Shown: positions 1 to 7,618, numbered from the stretch's first letter. The stretch is 10,345 nt of DNA from Thermomucor indicae-seudaticae (GCA_000787465.1 JSYX01000899.1:1-10345); one strand, 5' to 3'. A program made the numbers and translations. Notes: generated by a model from the sequence alone, not told the origin.

Positions 1-450
1 TGACTTCATCTTTATTTCTGTTTGTGATATCGCAGCACCTCCAGTCTTCATTGGACCAATACTTGTACCGTTTCGCAAACTCCCGACGCGCATCTTTATG
101 TTCTGGCTTCAGGAAAGGCTTTTTGTTCGCCATACGGTTCTGTATGCCGCGCTCATTTAGCGCAGCACGAACCGTATTGGGATGCACTTCCTTGGGCAGT
201 TTGTTCGTCAACTCTCCAAGCGTCCCGCGCTGGTTCTTTTTCGCTTCGCGCACAAGAAGCCTTTTATCCCTTTCACTAAGTTTGGGAGGTCTTCCAGGGC
301 TGTGACGGCTTTCCACAATGCCTCGCTTTTTAAAGTTGTCTAAGACGCGGTAAACAGTTTTCAATGGTACCCCGGTTTTCTCCTCAAATTAGTCCGCTGT
401 ATTGCCTTCTTCACTTAAAGTAACGATACGAGTCTTTGCTATACAATCTA
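1..450 (-). pseudogene. Tc1-like transposase, N-terminal part, broken
   Basis: The minus-strand translation below about 450 gives an N-terminal helix-turn-helix (LKTVYRVLDNFKKRG), the typical Tc1 linker SPGRPPKLSERDKR, a second helix-turn-helix (TLGELTNKLPKEVHPNTVRA) and the region LKPEHKDARREFAKRYKYW that precedes the first catalytic aspartate. These would bind the terminal repeats during cut-and-paste transposition. An in-frame TAA lies at 389-391, before the GRPPKL linker. No convincing ATG is seen upstream. After the W-S-N-E-D-W segment near position 15-30 the expected SDES-type catalytic motif is not seen before the edge, so an intron, a frameshift or further decay is likely there. Family assignment is solid; completeness cannot be judged. 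Confidence 0.75.
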
Positions 451-582
451 GAGCCACACTGAACGAAATAGGAAAAAGAAAGAACAAACAGGTGACGCGT
501 AACAACACTTTGAAAAAGGCATCTCGAATTTGGGTTCGGGCGGTCGGCCAAAAATTTTCTCATTCTTTTTTGTAGGGCACTG
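1..582 (-). mobile_element. Tc1/mariner-like element, 5' part, truncated by window edge
   Basis: Read on the minus strand, the outer end starts CAGTGCCCTACAAAA at 582 and is immediately preceded by TA (583-584), the normal Tc1/mariner target site. The end is followed by a non-coding leader and then a Tc1-type transposase reading frame running to position 1. The opposite terminus and the second TA lie outside the window, so element length and terminal repeat identity cannot be measured. The terminus differs from that of the second Tc1-like element at 3897-5248, so they are different families. The insertion appears to interrupt the gene remnant at 585-1009. Boundary at 582 is inferred from the CAGTG/TA signature alone. 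Confidence 0.7.
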
Positions 583-584
583 TA

Positions 585-1009
585 CAAAATAGAGCCCGAG
601 ACGGACTAGCGACGAGTTTCGTCTCCTTCAAAGAATTTAATAATTCCGATAAGGCCGGAACCTCAGCTGCGGGTTCCATTATCCACGTCTGACTCCCCAG
701 GTGTGAAAATCCCAGTCGAGCAAACGTCGTGTAGCCAGGATTTAGGCCCATGCTTGGCGCATACAGGAACAGTGAATTCTCTTTGATTTCCCGTGATATT
801 TTTGAGAGTGAACCGGGGCTAGAGAGCATATACTCGCTCTGAGGCCCACCTAAAGTAAATGTTAATTAAATCTAGCAGGAAACTGCATTACTTTAACATC
901 TTCCGTGTACACGCCTATAGGGCTTCCATATGCTATGCCATGCGATGCCAGTGGCTTGAAATTCATACCAGGGCGCTGGCGTGAGGCATGATCATCACTA
1001 GGGGAGAAG
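585..1009 (-). pseudogene. Unrecognised gene remnant between a Tc1-like and a hAT-like element
   Basis: A minus-strand open frame at 585-838 (about 84 codons, ending at the Tc1 insertion point) reads with balanced composition, for example YAPSMGLNPGYTTFARLGF and SELLNSLKETKLVASPSR. An upstream open frame at 892-1009 (for example PLASHGIAYGSPIGVYTED) can be joined to it in phase through a candidate 53-nt intron (839-891) with donor GTAATG and acceptor CCTCAG. The 5' side is cut off by the hAT-like element at 1010 and the 3' side by the Tc1-like element at 582. I do not recognise a family. The join is a hypothesis; the frame may also be chance. If real, it is a broken host or transposon gene with two insertions flanking the surviving piece. 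Confidence 0.35.
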
Positions 1010-1475
1010 TAGAGGTGAAAATTTGCCGGATCGTATCGGATCAACCGTCTACTTTATCCGATCCGGTGGCAGGTCGGATACATCCGATCCGTATCCGTCA
1101 GATACGATCCTAGGATTATCCGATCCGTGGTCCGTCCCGAATTGTACAAGCCACAATAAGGCTTAACTCAGCATTGTTAGATGCAGATGATTATAAATAG
1201 TACAACTGATTAACATAAACTTTGGAGGTTAAAGAAGGTCTACCGTTAGTTAAAGTAGTATTCTGAGAAGGAAGATCGTCTTACAATGTTGCCTTCTAAA
1301 GAATATAGCTTTGCTACTTTTCGTTTGCTAGGGTGGCTCATCACTCGTCACTAGCAGTGACCGGATACGGACCGGATAAGGGGTCCTATCCGATCTGCTC
1401 GGATTTCAGAGAGCTCACGGATATCCTGTCGGATACGGATCGGATCACGGATCACGGATATTATTCTCACCTCTA
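1010..1475. mobile_element. Non-autonomous hAT-like element (466 bp) with subterminal repeats
   Basis: Both ends start TAGAGGTGARAAT when read inward (1010-1022, and 1475-1463 on the minus strand; 12 of 13 bases match). TAGAGGTG-like ends are characteristic of hAT transposons. Just inside each end lie dense copies of ATCCGATCC/CGGATACGGATC: for example at 1056-1064, 1082-1090 and 1118-1126 on the left, and inverted at 1437-1445 on the right. An 18-bp arm at 1082-1099 matches 1428-1445 inverted with one mismatch. Such clustered subterminal repeats are typical hAT transposase-binding sites. The interior carries no long coding frame, so the copy would need a transposase supplied in trans. No matching 8-bp target duplication is seen (GGGAGAAG before, TGTATATC after), so the ends may be old, recombined or slightly misplaced. 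Confidence 0.6.
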
Positions 1476-1832
1476 TGTATATCTATCGATCCTGATGCAG
1501 TACTTTCCTAATATGGTGTGGAGCTTCTTAACGTGACAATTTTTGGACACACCTTCCAGCTTTTATTACAGAAGCTACCCACAATATTCAGGAAAACTAA
1601 TCCATAATAATGCTTTACATGCCTCTAAAGAGTTGTTATGGATTGGATTTTTCATTGTGCTACACACCAAGGGGAAAATTGAAAATTTCTGATCAGATTC
1701 TGGTCAGAGTTGAGTTCTGATAAGAGTAGGGTCAGAACTCTGATCAGATATTCCCAAGAGATTTTGAGCAATCAAAATTGGAAAACCTGCTGCGGAGCAC
1801 AAAAACGTCAAGTTTATTGATTTCTATATTTG
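1476..1832. other. Non-coding interval with small inverted repeats
   Basis: No coding frame worth calling. A 9-bp inverted repeat AATCCATAA/TTATGGATT lies at 1599-1607 and 1636-1644, and a cluster of TCTGATCAGA motifs at 1688-1748 is listed separately. The interval is the 3' flank of the Plavaka-like gene, so its transposon terminus could lie here, but I could not match it to anything on the 5' side. Confidence 0.5.
1688..1748. repeat. Inverted TCTGATCAGA cluster
   Basis: The palindrome TCTGATCAGA occurs at 1688-1697 and again at 1739-1748. Between them a 9-bp stem GAGTTCTGA (1712-1720) pairs with TCAGAACTC (1732-1740), and a variant TCTGGTCAGA lies at 1699-1708. The arrangement resembles transposase-binding subterminal repeats or the foldback core of a small MITE, but no terminus or target duplication was identified. 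Confidence 0.55.
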
Positions 1833-3896
1833 TCATGACCACCGAAAGCAGAAACTAGCCAGCTCCTCGTCAGATTTTTCAAACAACCACCAACTGGTTC
1901 CAAATTTGAAGCGATTTATCGCGTATAGACCGTTGTCCGTGTGGCAGATATCACCATTGCTTTCGTTTTCTTTGCAGTTGGAGCTTGCATGCAAACATGC
2001 GTGCTGAACATCTAACACATGTTCAATGTCCACGCTTGACGCGTCAGCCGGGATGGGTGGAGCTTGTGCGGGCCGCAAGATGTAATTGCCAATTAAGTCT
2101 TCTTCCGGAGGATATCTGCCATCGGATTGCAACTGGGGACGGAAATCAAACGCTTGGAGGTTTAGAAGGGTGTTTGTTCTATCGAGGACCTTGACAATGA
2201 GTCGCCGGGATCCTTGACGTACAACAGCGAAGGAGCCCGCCTTGATTGCACTGATTTCGTTGTTGTCTGTAAATTCGGTGGAACCAAAGTACATCTGCTT
2301 GTACGCTTCGTCGTTTCCGTATTCCCGCATAGCAGAGCCAGCTTGCCGTCGTTCTTCCGAGCCCCAGACACCTCCATCAAGGATAAACTCCAGCATCGCC
2401 ATCTCGCCAAAGCTTCTTGCCACGTCGCGGCTTGGGTGCTTGCGATTGGTGAAAAACAGGGCTTCGTGGATGAACTTGTTGAATTGTTCACCACGCTCAG
2501 TCTCTTGATGAACTGGCGTGGCGAACCGCTCGATGTCCTCGCGAAGATGGACTAACAAGTGGGCCTTTGGGGTCTGGGCACGCTGGCGACCGGAAGATGC
2601 ATCGTACTTCGCTAAGGCTTCAAGAAGGGCACGAGCTGTCATGTCGACAGTGTCCAATTATGTCGAGAAGTTTGCCGGGACGCTCGAGATATACACCAAG
2701 GAACAAAGTTCACCCAACCAGCGGAAGCATTGCACCACATCCTTGTTCTCGATGCCAATCTGCAGTAACAATTGAGGCAGTATTTGTACCAGCAGTTTGA
2801 AATCTCTGTCGACGAAGGAACCGTGGTAATTCATTGAGCTTGAGAACGGGCGGCTGAATGCGTTTGATCGGTATTGGCGGATCAGTATTGCCAGTTGGTT
2901 CTTCTTTTCGGGGCTAACCAGGCGAACGTGACCCTTGGAACTGTCGGCATTCCATAAATCTTGCACGAGGTACTTTGCAATACCAAGCGGTAGCGTATGC
3001 AGGATCTCGACAGGGCAATCCCTTGTAGGGTCCCATGCTTGAAGTTCTAGGAGCCCAGCGCCAGAGTTCGTAGTTCCGGATGTGTCGCCGGTACTGTGCA
3101 GCAATCGTCTGACATCTTCCTTCGATCTCGCGGCAAAGCTGGTTCCAGCAAATGCACCTTTCTGGAAGACGCATTTGCGGCAAGGAAATCTTGACGCAAC
3201 TCCAGCGTGGCAGGCGCGTTCGGAATGGCGTGGATTGTCCGCGATAATCATCAACAAAGGGGCGAGCACAACAACCTCTTCATTCAGAGCCGCGTCGTAC
3301 ATAAGGACACCTTCTTCCAGAGCCTTGATGTCGGGGACAAGATGAGTAAGCATGTCCTTAGCCTTGATGGTAGGGGACGTAGCAACAAAATGATGGTTTC
3401 GCTTCTGATTTCGCTCCTTGTAGTCCAGCGCCGCGGGAATCAAAAGCCAGCTGTCATATTTTTTCCACTTCTTCGAACGATTACCGCTGGTGTCGTCGCT
3501 GAACAGAATGAAAGACGTGACCCTGATCTTATTGCCGTTGTATCTTGCTTTCAGATGATGGACTGCATAACGTTGTTTCTCGTTATCCGTCAGTGGTATG
3601 AGACGCCGCGCCGAACGATCCAGTCTGTATTGGAGTACATAATGTTGGAAGACACAGCTGATGATCTGCTGCACGGGAAGCGTATGGACTGTGGAGGTAT
3701 CAATGACGTCGAGGAGTCCCGGCATAGAACCAGTGCGGACGTTGCCTTGAAAATGGAGCACTCCAGAGACAAGGAAGAACGAGTCGACCCGCAGCACCAA
3801 TGGTCCTGACGTCGTTTGGGCCACGACACAGTCTCCAACCCAGATATCCATCCTGTTATGTGTTATCATCGGGTTTTGAAACAAAGGTTCCCTGTA

Positions 3897-3924
3897 CACT
3901 GGCGCACAAAAAGTTAACGCCAGA
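3897..3924 (+). repeat. Tc1-like terminal inverted repeat, left
   Basis: 28 bp starting CACTGGCGCACAAAAAGT and ending GCCAGA, identical in inverse to 5221-5248. Inside the repeat, similarity falls away quickly (TTCCCAAAAATTTTT here against CCCCGAAATCAGTG on the other side). It directly follows TA at 3895-3896. Confidence 0.95.
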
Positions 3925-4068
3925 TTCCCAAAAATTTTTGGCCCAAGAAAATACATCCCACTTTAAACGCATCGAACGCAATGTTAAGCAACCCCACAAG
4001 CATAGTATTTTGCAAATGGAAACTTCAATGTATATAGTTTACTGGAGTAAAATATGAAATGGTTTTAA

Positions 4069-5209
4069 TTAGTAAGAAGTATGGCCTCCTTTGGCGTGAA
4101 TTACAGCCTGAATTCTGCAGGGCATACTCTCAACCAACTTCTTCGAAAGGTCGACCTCAAGGCTATCCCAGGCTTCCATTAAGTCGACTTTCAGATCCTG
4201 GATGTTTCTGATGTGCCTTCTGCGGTCCTCCAACTGCTTCTTAAGTGCCCACCATAGATGTTCAATCGGGTTCAAATCTGGGCTTTGTGCAGGCCAGTAC
4301 TCGAACCCTTTTATCTGCCAGCGCTCCTTGTACCATTTGGCGTAGGAGCCTGTGTGGCAGCTGGCACCATCTTCTTGCAGTATGAAGTCTCTGCCGGTCT
4401 CCTCAGACACCTTCCTCAGATAAGGGAGGAAGTTGGAAGAAAGGCAGTTGACGTAGACGCCTTGATCAACGTTACCGTCCAAAATGACTAAGGGTTCGAA
4501 ACCGCCAGCCCAAAAGCAGCTCCAAACCATGACGCCACCGCCCCCGTACTTCGTGGTAGGAACTATGTGCCGTGCTTGATACCGCTCGCCTTCTTTACGG
4601 ATCACCCGAACGCCACCATCATTCCCGGAGATGGTGTATCGGGACTCGTCTGACCAGATAACATTACTTCACTGGTCGACTGTCCAGTCCCTGTGTTCCC
4701 GGGCCCACTGCAACCGTTTCTCCACATGTTCTGGTTTCAGCAGAGGCTTCTTAGCAGCCGTATGCGACTTGAAACCCTCTTCAGAAAGGTATTTCTTTAT
4801 GGTGTTTAAATGCACCTTGACACCCACTTGCTCCAACGCCGCCTAGTGAAATTTATAAGGCTTCATTGGGTTGCGTCGTACGCTTCGCACCAGAGCCCTT
4901 ACGTCCCTTTTGCTGAGCTTTCTAGGTCTTCCTGAGCGCTTTGCATCTTCTGTCGTCCCCCCTTCCCTCCCATCGTTTAATGATGTCTCGGACACTCTTG
5001 CGAGGAATGTCTAATCGTCGGCTAATCTCAGACTGACTCACACCACCCCAATGCATGCCGATAATGATGCCACGAACGGACTCAGAATACTCGTGGCAGC
5101 GACGACGAGAAGCCTTGTTGGAGACGTCCTCAAGTGTCATATGGCTACGCTTATGAAAGATGTCGAGAAAAAAAGAGTATGAAGTGAAAGAATTATGCAA
5201 AAAAATCAC
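4069..5209 (-). pseudogene. Tc1-like DDE transposase, frameshifted and nonsense-mutated
   Basis: The N-terminal part (5209-4922) holds a paired-like helix-turn-helix (VRGIIIGMHWGGVSQSEISR, then LDIPRKSVRDIIKRW). The likely true start is the inner Met of MTLEDVSNK at 5140. Near 4952-4966, at a run of six G on the coding strand, the frame shifts by one base. The new frame continues GRPRKLSKRDVRALVR and ends at 4069. This frame holds a TAG at 4843-4845 and a TGA at 4669-4671, the latter where VIWSDES-type proteins have a conserved position just before the first Asp. Catalytic residues are present: Asp in WSDES (4648-4650), Asp in LQEDGASCH (4369-4371) and Glu in NPIEHLWW (4261-4263), with 35 residues between the last two by my count. 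Three lesions make this copy inactive, although its terminal repeats remain perfect. Confidence 0.92.
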
Positions 5210-5220
5210 TGATTTCGGGG

Positions 5221-5248
5221 TCTGGCGTTAACTTTTTGTGCGCCAGTG
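5221..5248 (-). repeat. Tc1-like terminal inverted repeat, right
   Basis: Perfect inverse of 3897-3924, followed by TA at 5249-5250. This is the 5' (promoter-side) end of the transposase gene, and the first ATG of the transposase frame lies only about 12 bp inside it. Confidence 0.95.
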
Positions 5249-6128
5249 TACCATTTCGAACCTTGGTTGAGCGCGGTGCGTTGGTTGGGCGTGCGATCCG
5301 GGAACGTCGACAGCGCCTTGCTTCTCTTTGGGTTCGCCAGCTGGTACTGCACGATTTTCGATGGCTTGTGCATGTACAGTTCTTGATCACCTACTTCGAC
5401 ACATGTCGGTTCCATCCGGGGAATCTCGTTCTTGCACGCTTCATGGTATCGGAACACGGAATTCATGGAAGGCAGATTGTCCAGACCGTAATGCGCCAGC
5501 TGTTGCAAGGTGTACCACAGTTTCCTTGCAAACCTTTCAGAGATCGGGTCGCCGTTGCCGAAGCAGAGGGAGTACAACAGGAAGAACTTCATGTCGCGAA
5601 ACGGATAGCTAGGGCTTGAGGGCTCAGACAGTGTCGCGTCCAGTTTTTCATGGGAGGCATCCGGACGTTCTTCATCAGGCCGATGCAGGGCATTAAGGAA
5701 CTGGTGCAGGCCGTCAGCGTCTTCTTCATCATCCGTCGCATCTTCCCTGAGGTCACATCTAATGGGCAAGCGAATGAGTCAATAAAATAGTTCCGGTAAG
5801 TGACATGTACAAGACTAACCTGTATATGCCTTAATCAAGCTCCATGGGATCATCCGGGACGAATCCGGTGTCGTAATCGTCAGTACTAGAAAGAGTTAAC
5901 ATGTTAATTATATCATATCCGGCGCCTGCGGTCTGCAGAAAATACCTGTAACCACCGTCGCTATGGATGTCGTTGGACGCTTGGTTGGCTTCCTGTGGCT
6001 CGTGGTGAACCGGCTGTTCATGTACAAAACCAGCACTACAACGGTACTGATTAGTATTTAGATGGACTCGATTGCTGGAGATTTTGTTACCTTTCGTTTA
6101 CGGAGATGTGTTGTTGGAGTGCTGGCAT

Positions 6129-6537
6129 AATGCGGGCCAGTACTACGGCGAAAAATGGGCGGGCCAGAGGTCGGGTGGGAAGGCGGATTTTAGCAAATCG
6201 CACAGAAATCCGCCCTACAGGTTCCACAAGTTACGGAGCTTGAAGCAGTACTCTTTGACGTTACACGAGGCCAGCAGATTCTGAACTCAGTTTCGTACAT
6301 CATGTATCACGTTACATGGCTCTGTTATAAACAGTCGATGTTCAGACGGTTTTAAACATGGCTTTCATTTACTAGTGGCTTTTATGGCCATTAAAAAGTA
6401 TTGGCTGTTTCAAGAATATATAAAAAAATATGCAGACGTGAGATTACGGATCATGTTGTAAACAGGATAGCTTTTTATTGTTTATTTTATACGTTGATAG
6501 CAATAAATATGTATAAATAGTGATTAATAATGTATTA
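6129..6537. other. Upstream flank of the Plavaka-like gene; AT-rich spacer
   Basis: No gene is supported. Near the Plavaka-like start lie a direct repeat GCGGGCCAG (6132-6140 and 6159-6167) and a 9-bp hairpin GGCGGATTT/AAATCCGCC (6182-6190 with 6206-6214), in a GC-rich block that contrasts with the AT-rich 6290-6540. On the minus strand, a short frame from an ATG at 6300 encodes a Cys-rich patch (CGTCRADFCAIC) and then stops. It could be a relic of an N-terminal zinc-binding exon of the transposase, but this is weak. Confidence 0.4.
6474..6486 (-). terminator. Polyadenylation signals for the coiled-coil gene
   Basis: Two AATAAA hexamers on the minus strand (6474-6479 and 6481-6486) lie 52-64 bp after the stop codon at 6538-6540, a normal distance for a fungal 3' UTR. 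Confidence 0.5.
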
Positions 6538-7618
6538 TTATGATTGCTGAGCACGACCAGCAACAGGAGCGGCAGAAGACGACCCAGAGCTAAACAATAA
6601 TCATTTCAGAATTAGTTCAATATGAATTGTGGAGAAGTAGTATGCTCGGACTCACCTAGAAGAACCGCCAGATCTCTTCCACTCATCGTATTTGTTTTTC
6701 CAGTACCTTTGTGCTAGAAACTTGGTAGCCCAGCTACCAACACATTTGCCCATTTTTACACCGCCATTACTGGCCAAAAGCTCGAACCTATGGTAAGCCA
6801 GCTTCCTATCCCAAGCGCTCACCTGCCTCCACGTCGGATGGTCGGTTGTCTTAAGCTTTGCCCTCGTATTCTTCAGGGTTTGTTCATATATATGATCCCT
6901 GACATGCTTGAGGATCCTTTTGGCCTTTGCGCCATCTATATCTGGAGCGATCTTCGGCAAAAGCCAGTCCAAGAACTTCATGTTCTTGAGTTCTTCAGGC
7001 GCCAAGATCAAGCCATCTGCGAGAGTCTAGTCATCAAACAATGAGCCAATGTGCGTATGAACCATGCCACGAATGTACTATACCGTCTCACACAGCAAAA
7101 AGAAGCTTTGTCTCAATACTGTTTCAGGTGCTGAGACAGTATTGAGACGAAATCTAAGAAAAGGCGACGAATAGCGGTATGCACGTCTGACAGAACTTCA
7201 ACACTGCCACTAGGATATGGCGAGATAGCTTTCCGTTCAAAGGAAACGCTTCTGTGGCACGGTATATTGCAGCATCCGAAGAAAACATTGAAGCGTTTTA
7301 ACAACCTACCGTCTCCAATATTGGGACAGCTAGTATCAATACTTGAGACATTTCCGTCTCAATACTGTTTCAAGATACTGAGACAACACTTTTTCTCCAG
7401 TGTCAAACACGCTGCGCGTCTGGAGGTTTCGCAATAGCGTCAGGACCTCCTTCTGTCGCTCTTCCAGTGCGCACAACCTGGAGTAATTGAAGAGTGATAC
7501 TGTCAGTAGCAGTATTGCATCGAAGGCGTGATAAGTACCTCGTCGCCATTTCCTTCTTCAGAGAGGCGTTTTCCTCGGTAAGCTGGTTTAGCTTTGCAAG
7601 AATTTCTTCGTTTGACAT
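6538..7618 (-). CDS. Multi-exon gene: coiled-coil N-terminus, basic Trp-containing domain, Ser/Ala tail
   Basis: Unrecognised family. Exon 1 (7618-7539) begins MSNEEILAKLNQLTEENASL. A 61-nt intron (7538-7478; donor GTACTT, acceptor TCCAG) joins it in phase to exon 2 (from 7477), continuing a Leu-spaced coiled coil (LCALEERQKEVLTLLRNLQT). In this frame a TGA is met at 7336-7338, inside the GTCTCAATACTG repeat cluster. A downstream exon (about 7026 or 7016 to 6656) encodes a basic segment with KFLDWLLPKIAPDIDGAKAK and TWRQVSAWDRKLAYHRFELL. A clear 66-nt intron (6655-6590; GTGAGT donor) joins it in phase to the last exon (6589-6538), ending SSAAPVAGRAQQS. How exon 2 connects to the Trp-containing exon is unresolved: an acceptor at 7027 is in phase with donors such as the one after GEK. 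A middle open frame (about 7150-7270; SVEVLSDVHTAIRRLFLDF) may be an extra exon. The gene may be intact with an alternative exon, or broken by the repeat insertion. It is divergent from the Myb/SANT gene. Confidence 0.6.
7109..7385. repeat. MITE-like cluster of GTCTCAATACTG inverted motifs
   Basis: GTCTCAATACTG occurs exactly at 7110-7121 and 7356-7367, and inverted at 7137-7148. Degenerate copies lie near 7311-7326, 7334-7349 and 7374-7385. The two ends of the 277-bp block are TGTCTCA inward, and each end is followed by a related palindromic unit: TGTCTCA, a spacer, then CAGTATTGAGACGRAAT. The layout fits a small non-autonomous transposon with subterminal repeats. No target duplication was found. 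One end lies in exon 2 of the coiled-coil gene and supplies the in-frame TGA there. Confidence 0.55.

Larger units (their letters stand above)
3897..5248 (-). mobile_element. Complete Tc1/mariner-like element nested in the Plavaka-like gene
   Basis: The 1,352-bp element is bounded by perfect 28-bp terminal inverted repeats beginning CACTGGCGCACAAAAAGT (3897-3924 and inverted 5221-5248) and by TA duplications at 3895-3896 and 5249-5250. It carries one transposase pseudogene in the minus orientation, the same orientation as the host gene. Size, TA target and terminal sequence fit Tc1/mariner. If the element and one TA are removed, the host frame continues without change through a TAC codon (KWY then REPLFQ), which proves insertion into a pre-existing coding frame. 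Confidence 0.95.
1833..6128 (-). pseudogene. Plavaka-like (CACTA/EnSpm group) transposase, interrupted
   Basis: One minus-strand gene of about 920 codons once repaired. Proposed exons: 6128-6091, 6035-5946, 5885-5820, then 5758-1833 carrying the Tc1 insertion. The introns are 55, 60 and 61 nt with GTAACA, GTATTT and GTTAGT donors; the first has a TACTAAT branch motif; all phases agree. In order: LQQHISV, reminiscent of the end of a zinc finger; an acidic stretch; a domain with DPISERFARKLWY; PMITHNRMDIWVGD; first catalytic Asp in FSDDTSGN (D codons 3492-3497); second in IADNPRHSE (3237-3239); a CRKC pair; and the conserved ETERGEQFN region supplying the Glu (2496-2498). The C-terminal YAINRFKFG region resembles homologues I recall from early fungi. 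Lesions: TAA at 5831-5833 in the third exon, TAA at 2658-2660, and the Tc1 element. A DDE cut-and-paste enzyme is expected; this copy is dead. The start ATG is uncertain, since no Cys pair precedes it, and further 5' exons are possible. Confidence 0.85.

Noticed and set aside
24..305. Plus-strand open frame at the left edge
   Set aside because: It is the antisense shadow of the Tc1-like transposase fragment, whose minus-strand motifs are clear.
862..1044. Stand-alone 60-residue minus-strand gene
   Set aside because: Its start lies inside the hAT-like element and its end lies in the candidate intron; only the 892-1009 part could be real coding sequence.
1833..2657. Separate gene for the C-terminal 274 residues
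   Set aside because: It would start with TTG, is in phase with the upstream frame across a single TAA, and holds the expected C-terminal part of the same transposase.
3207..3809. 200-residue plus-strand open frame
   Set aside because: It is antisense to the well-supported catalytic core of the Plavaka-like transposase and shows no domain or splice context of its own.
5236..5619. 127-residue plus-strand open frame
   Set aside because: Antisense to the N-terminal domain of the Plavaka-like transposase and overlapping the Tc1 terminus.
996..6377. CACTA-type termini of one large element (CACTA at 996-1000; TAGTG at 6373-6377)
   Set aside because: Beyond the first six bases the two ends do not match, the left one is next to the hAT-like terminus, and no 3-bp target duplication is seen. 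Such pentamers occur by chance.
7110..7385. CRISPR-like array from GTCTC repeats
   Set aside because: The copies are in both orientations, irregularly spaced and degenerate, in a eukaryotic intron-containing context.
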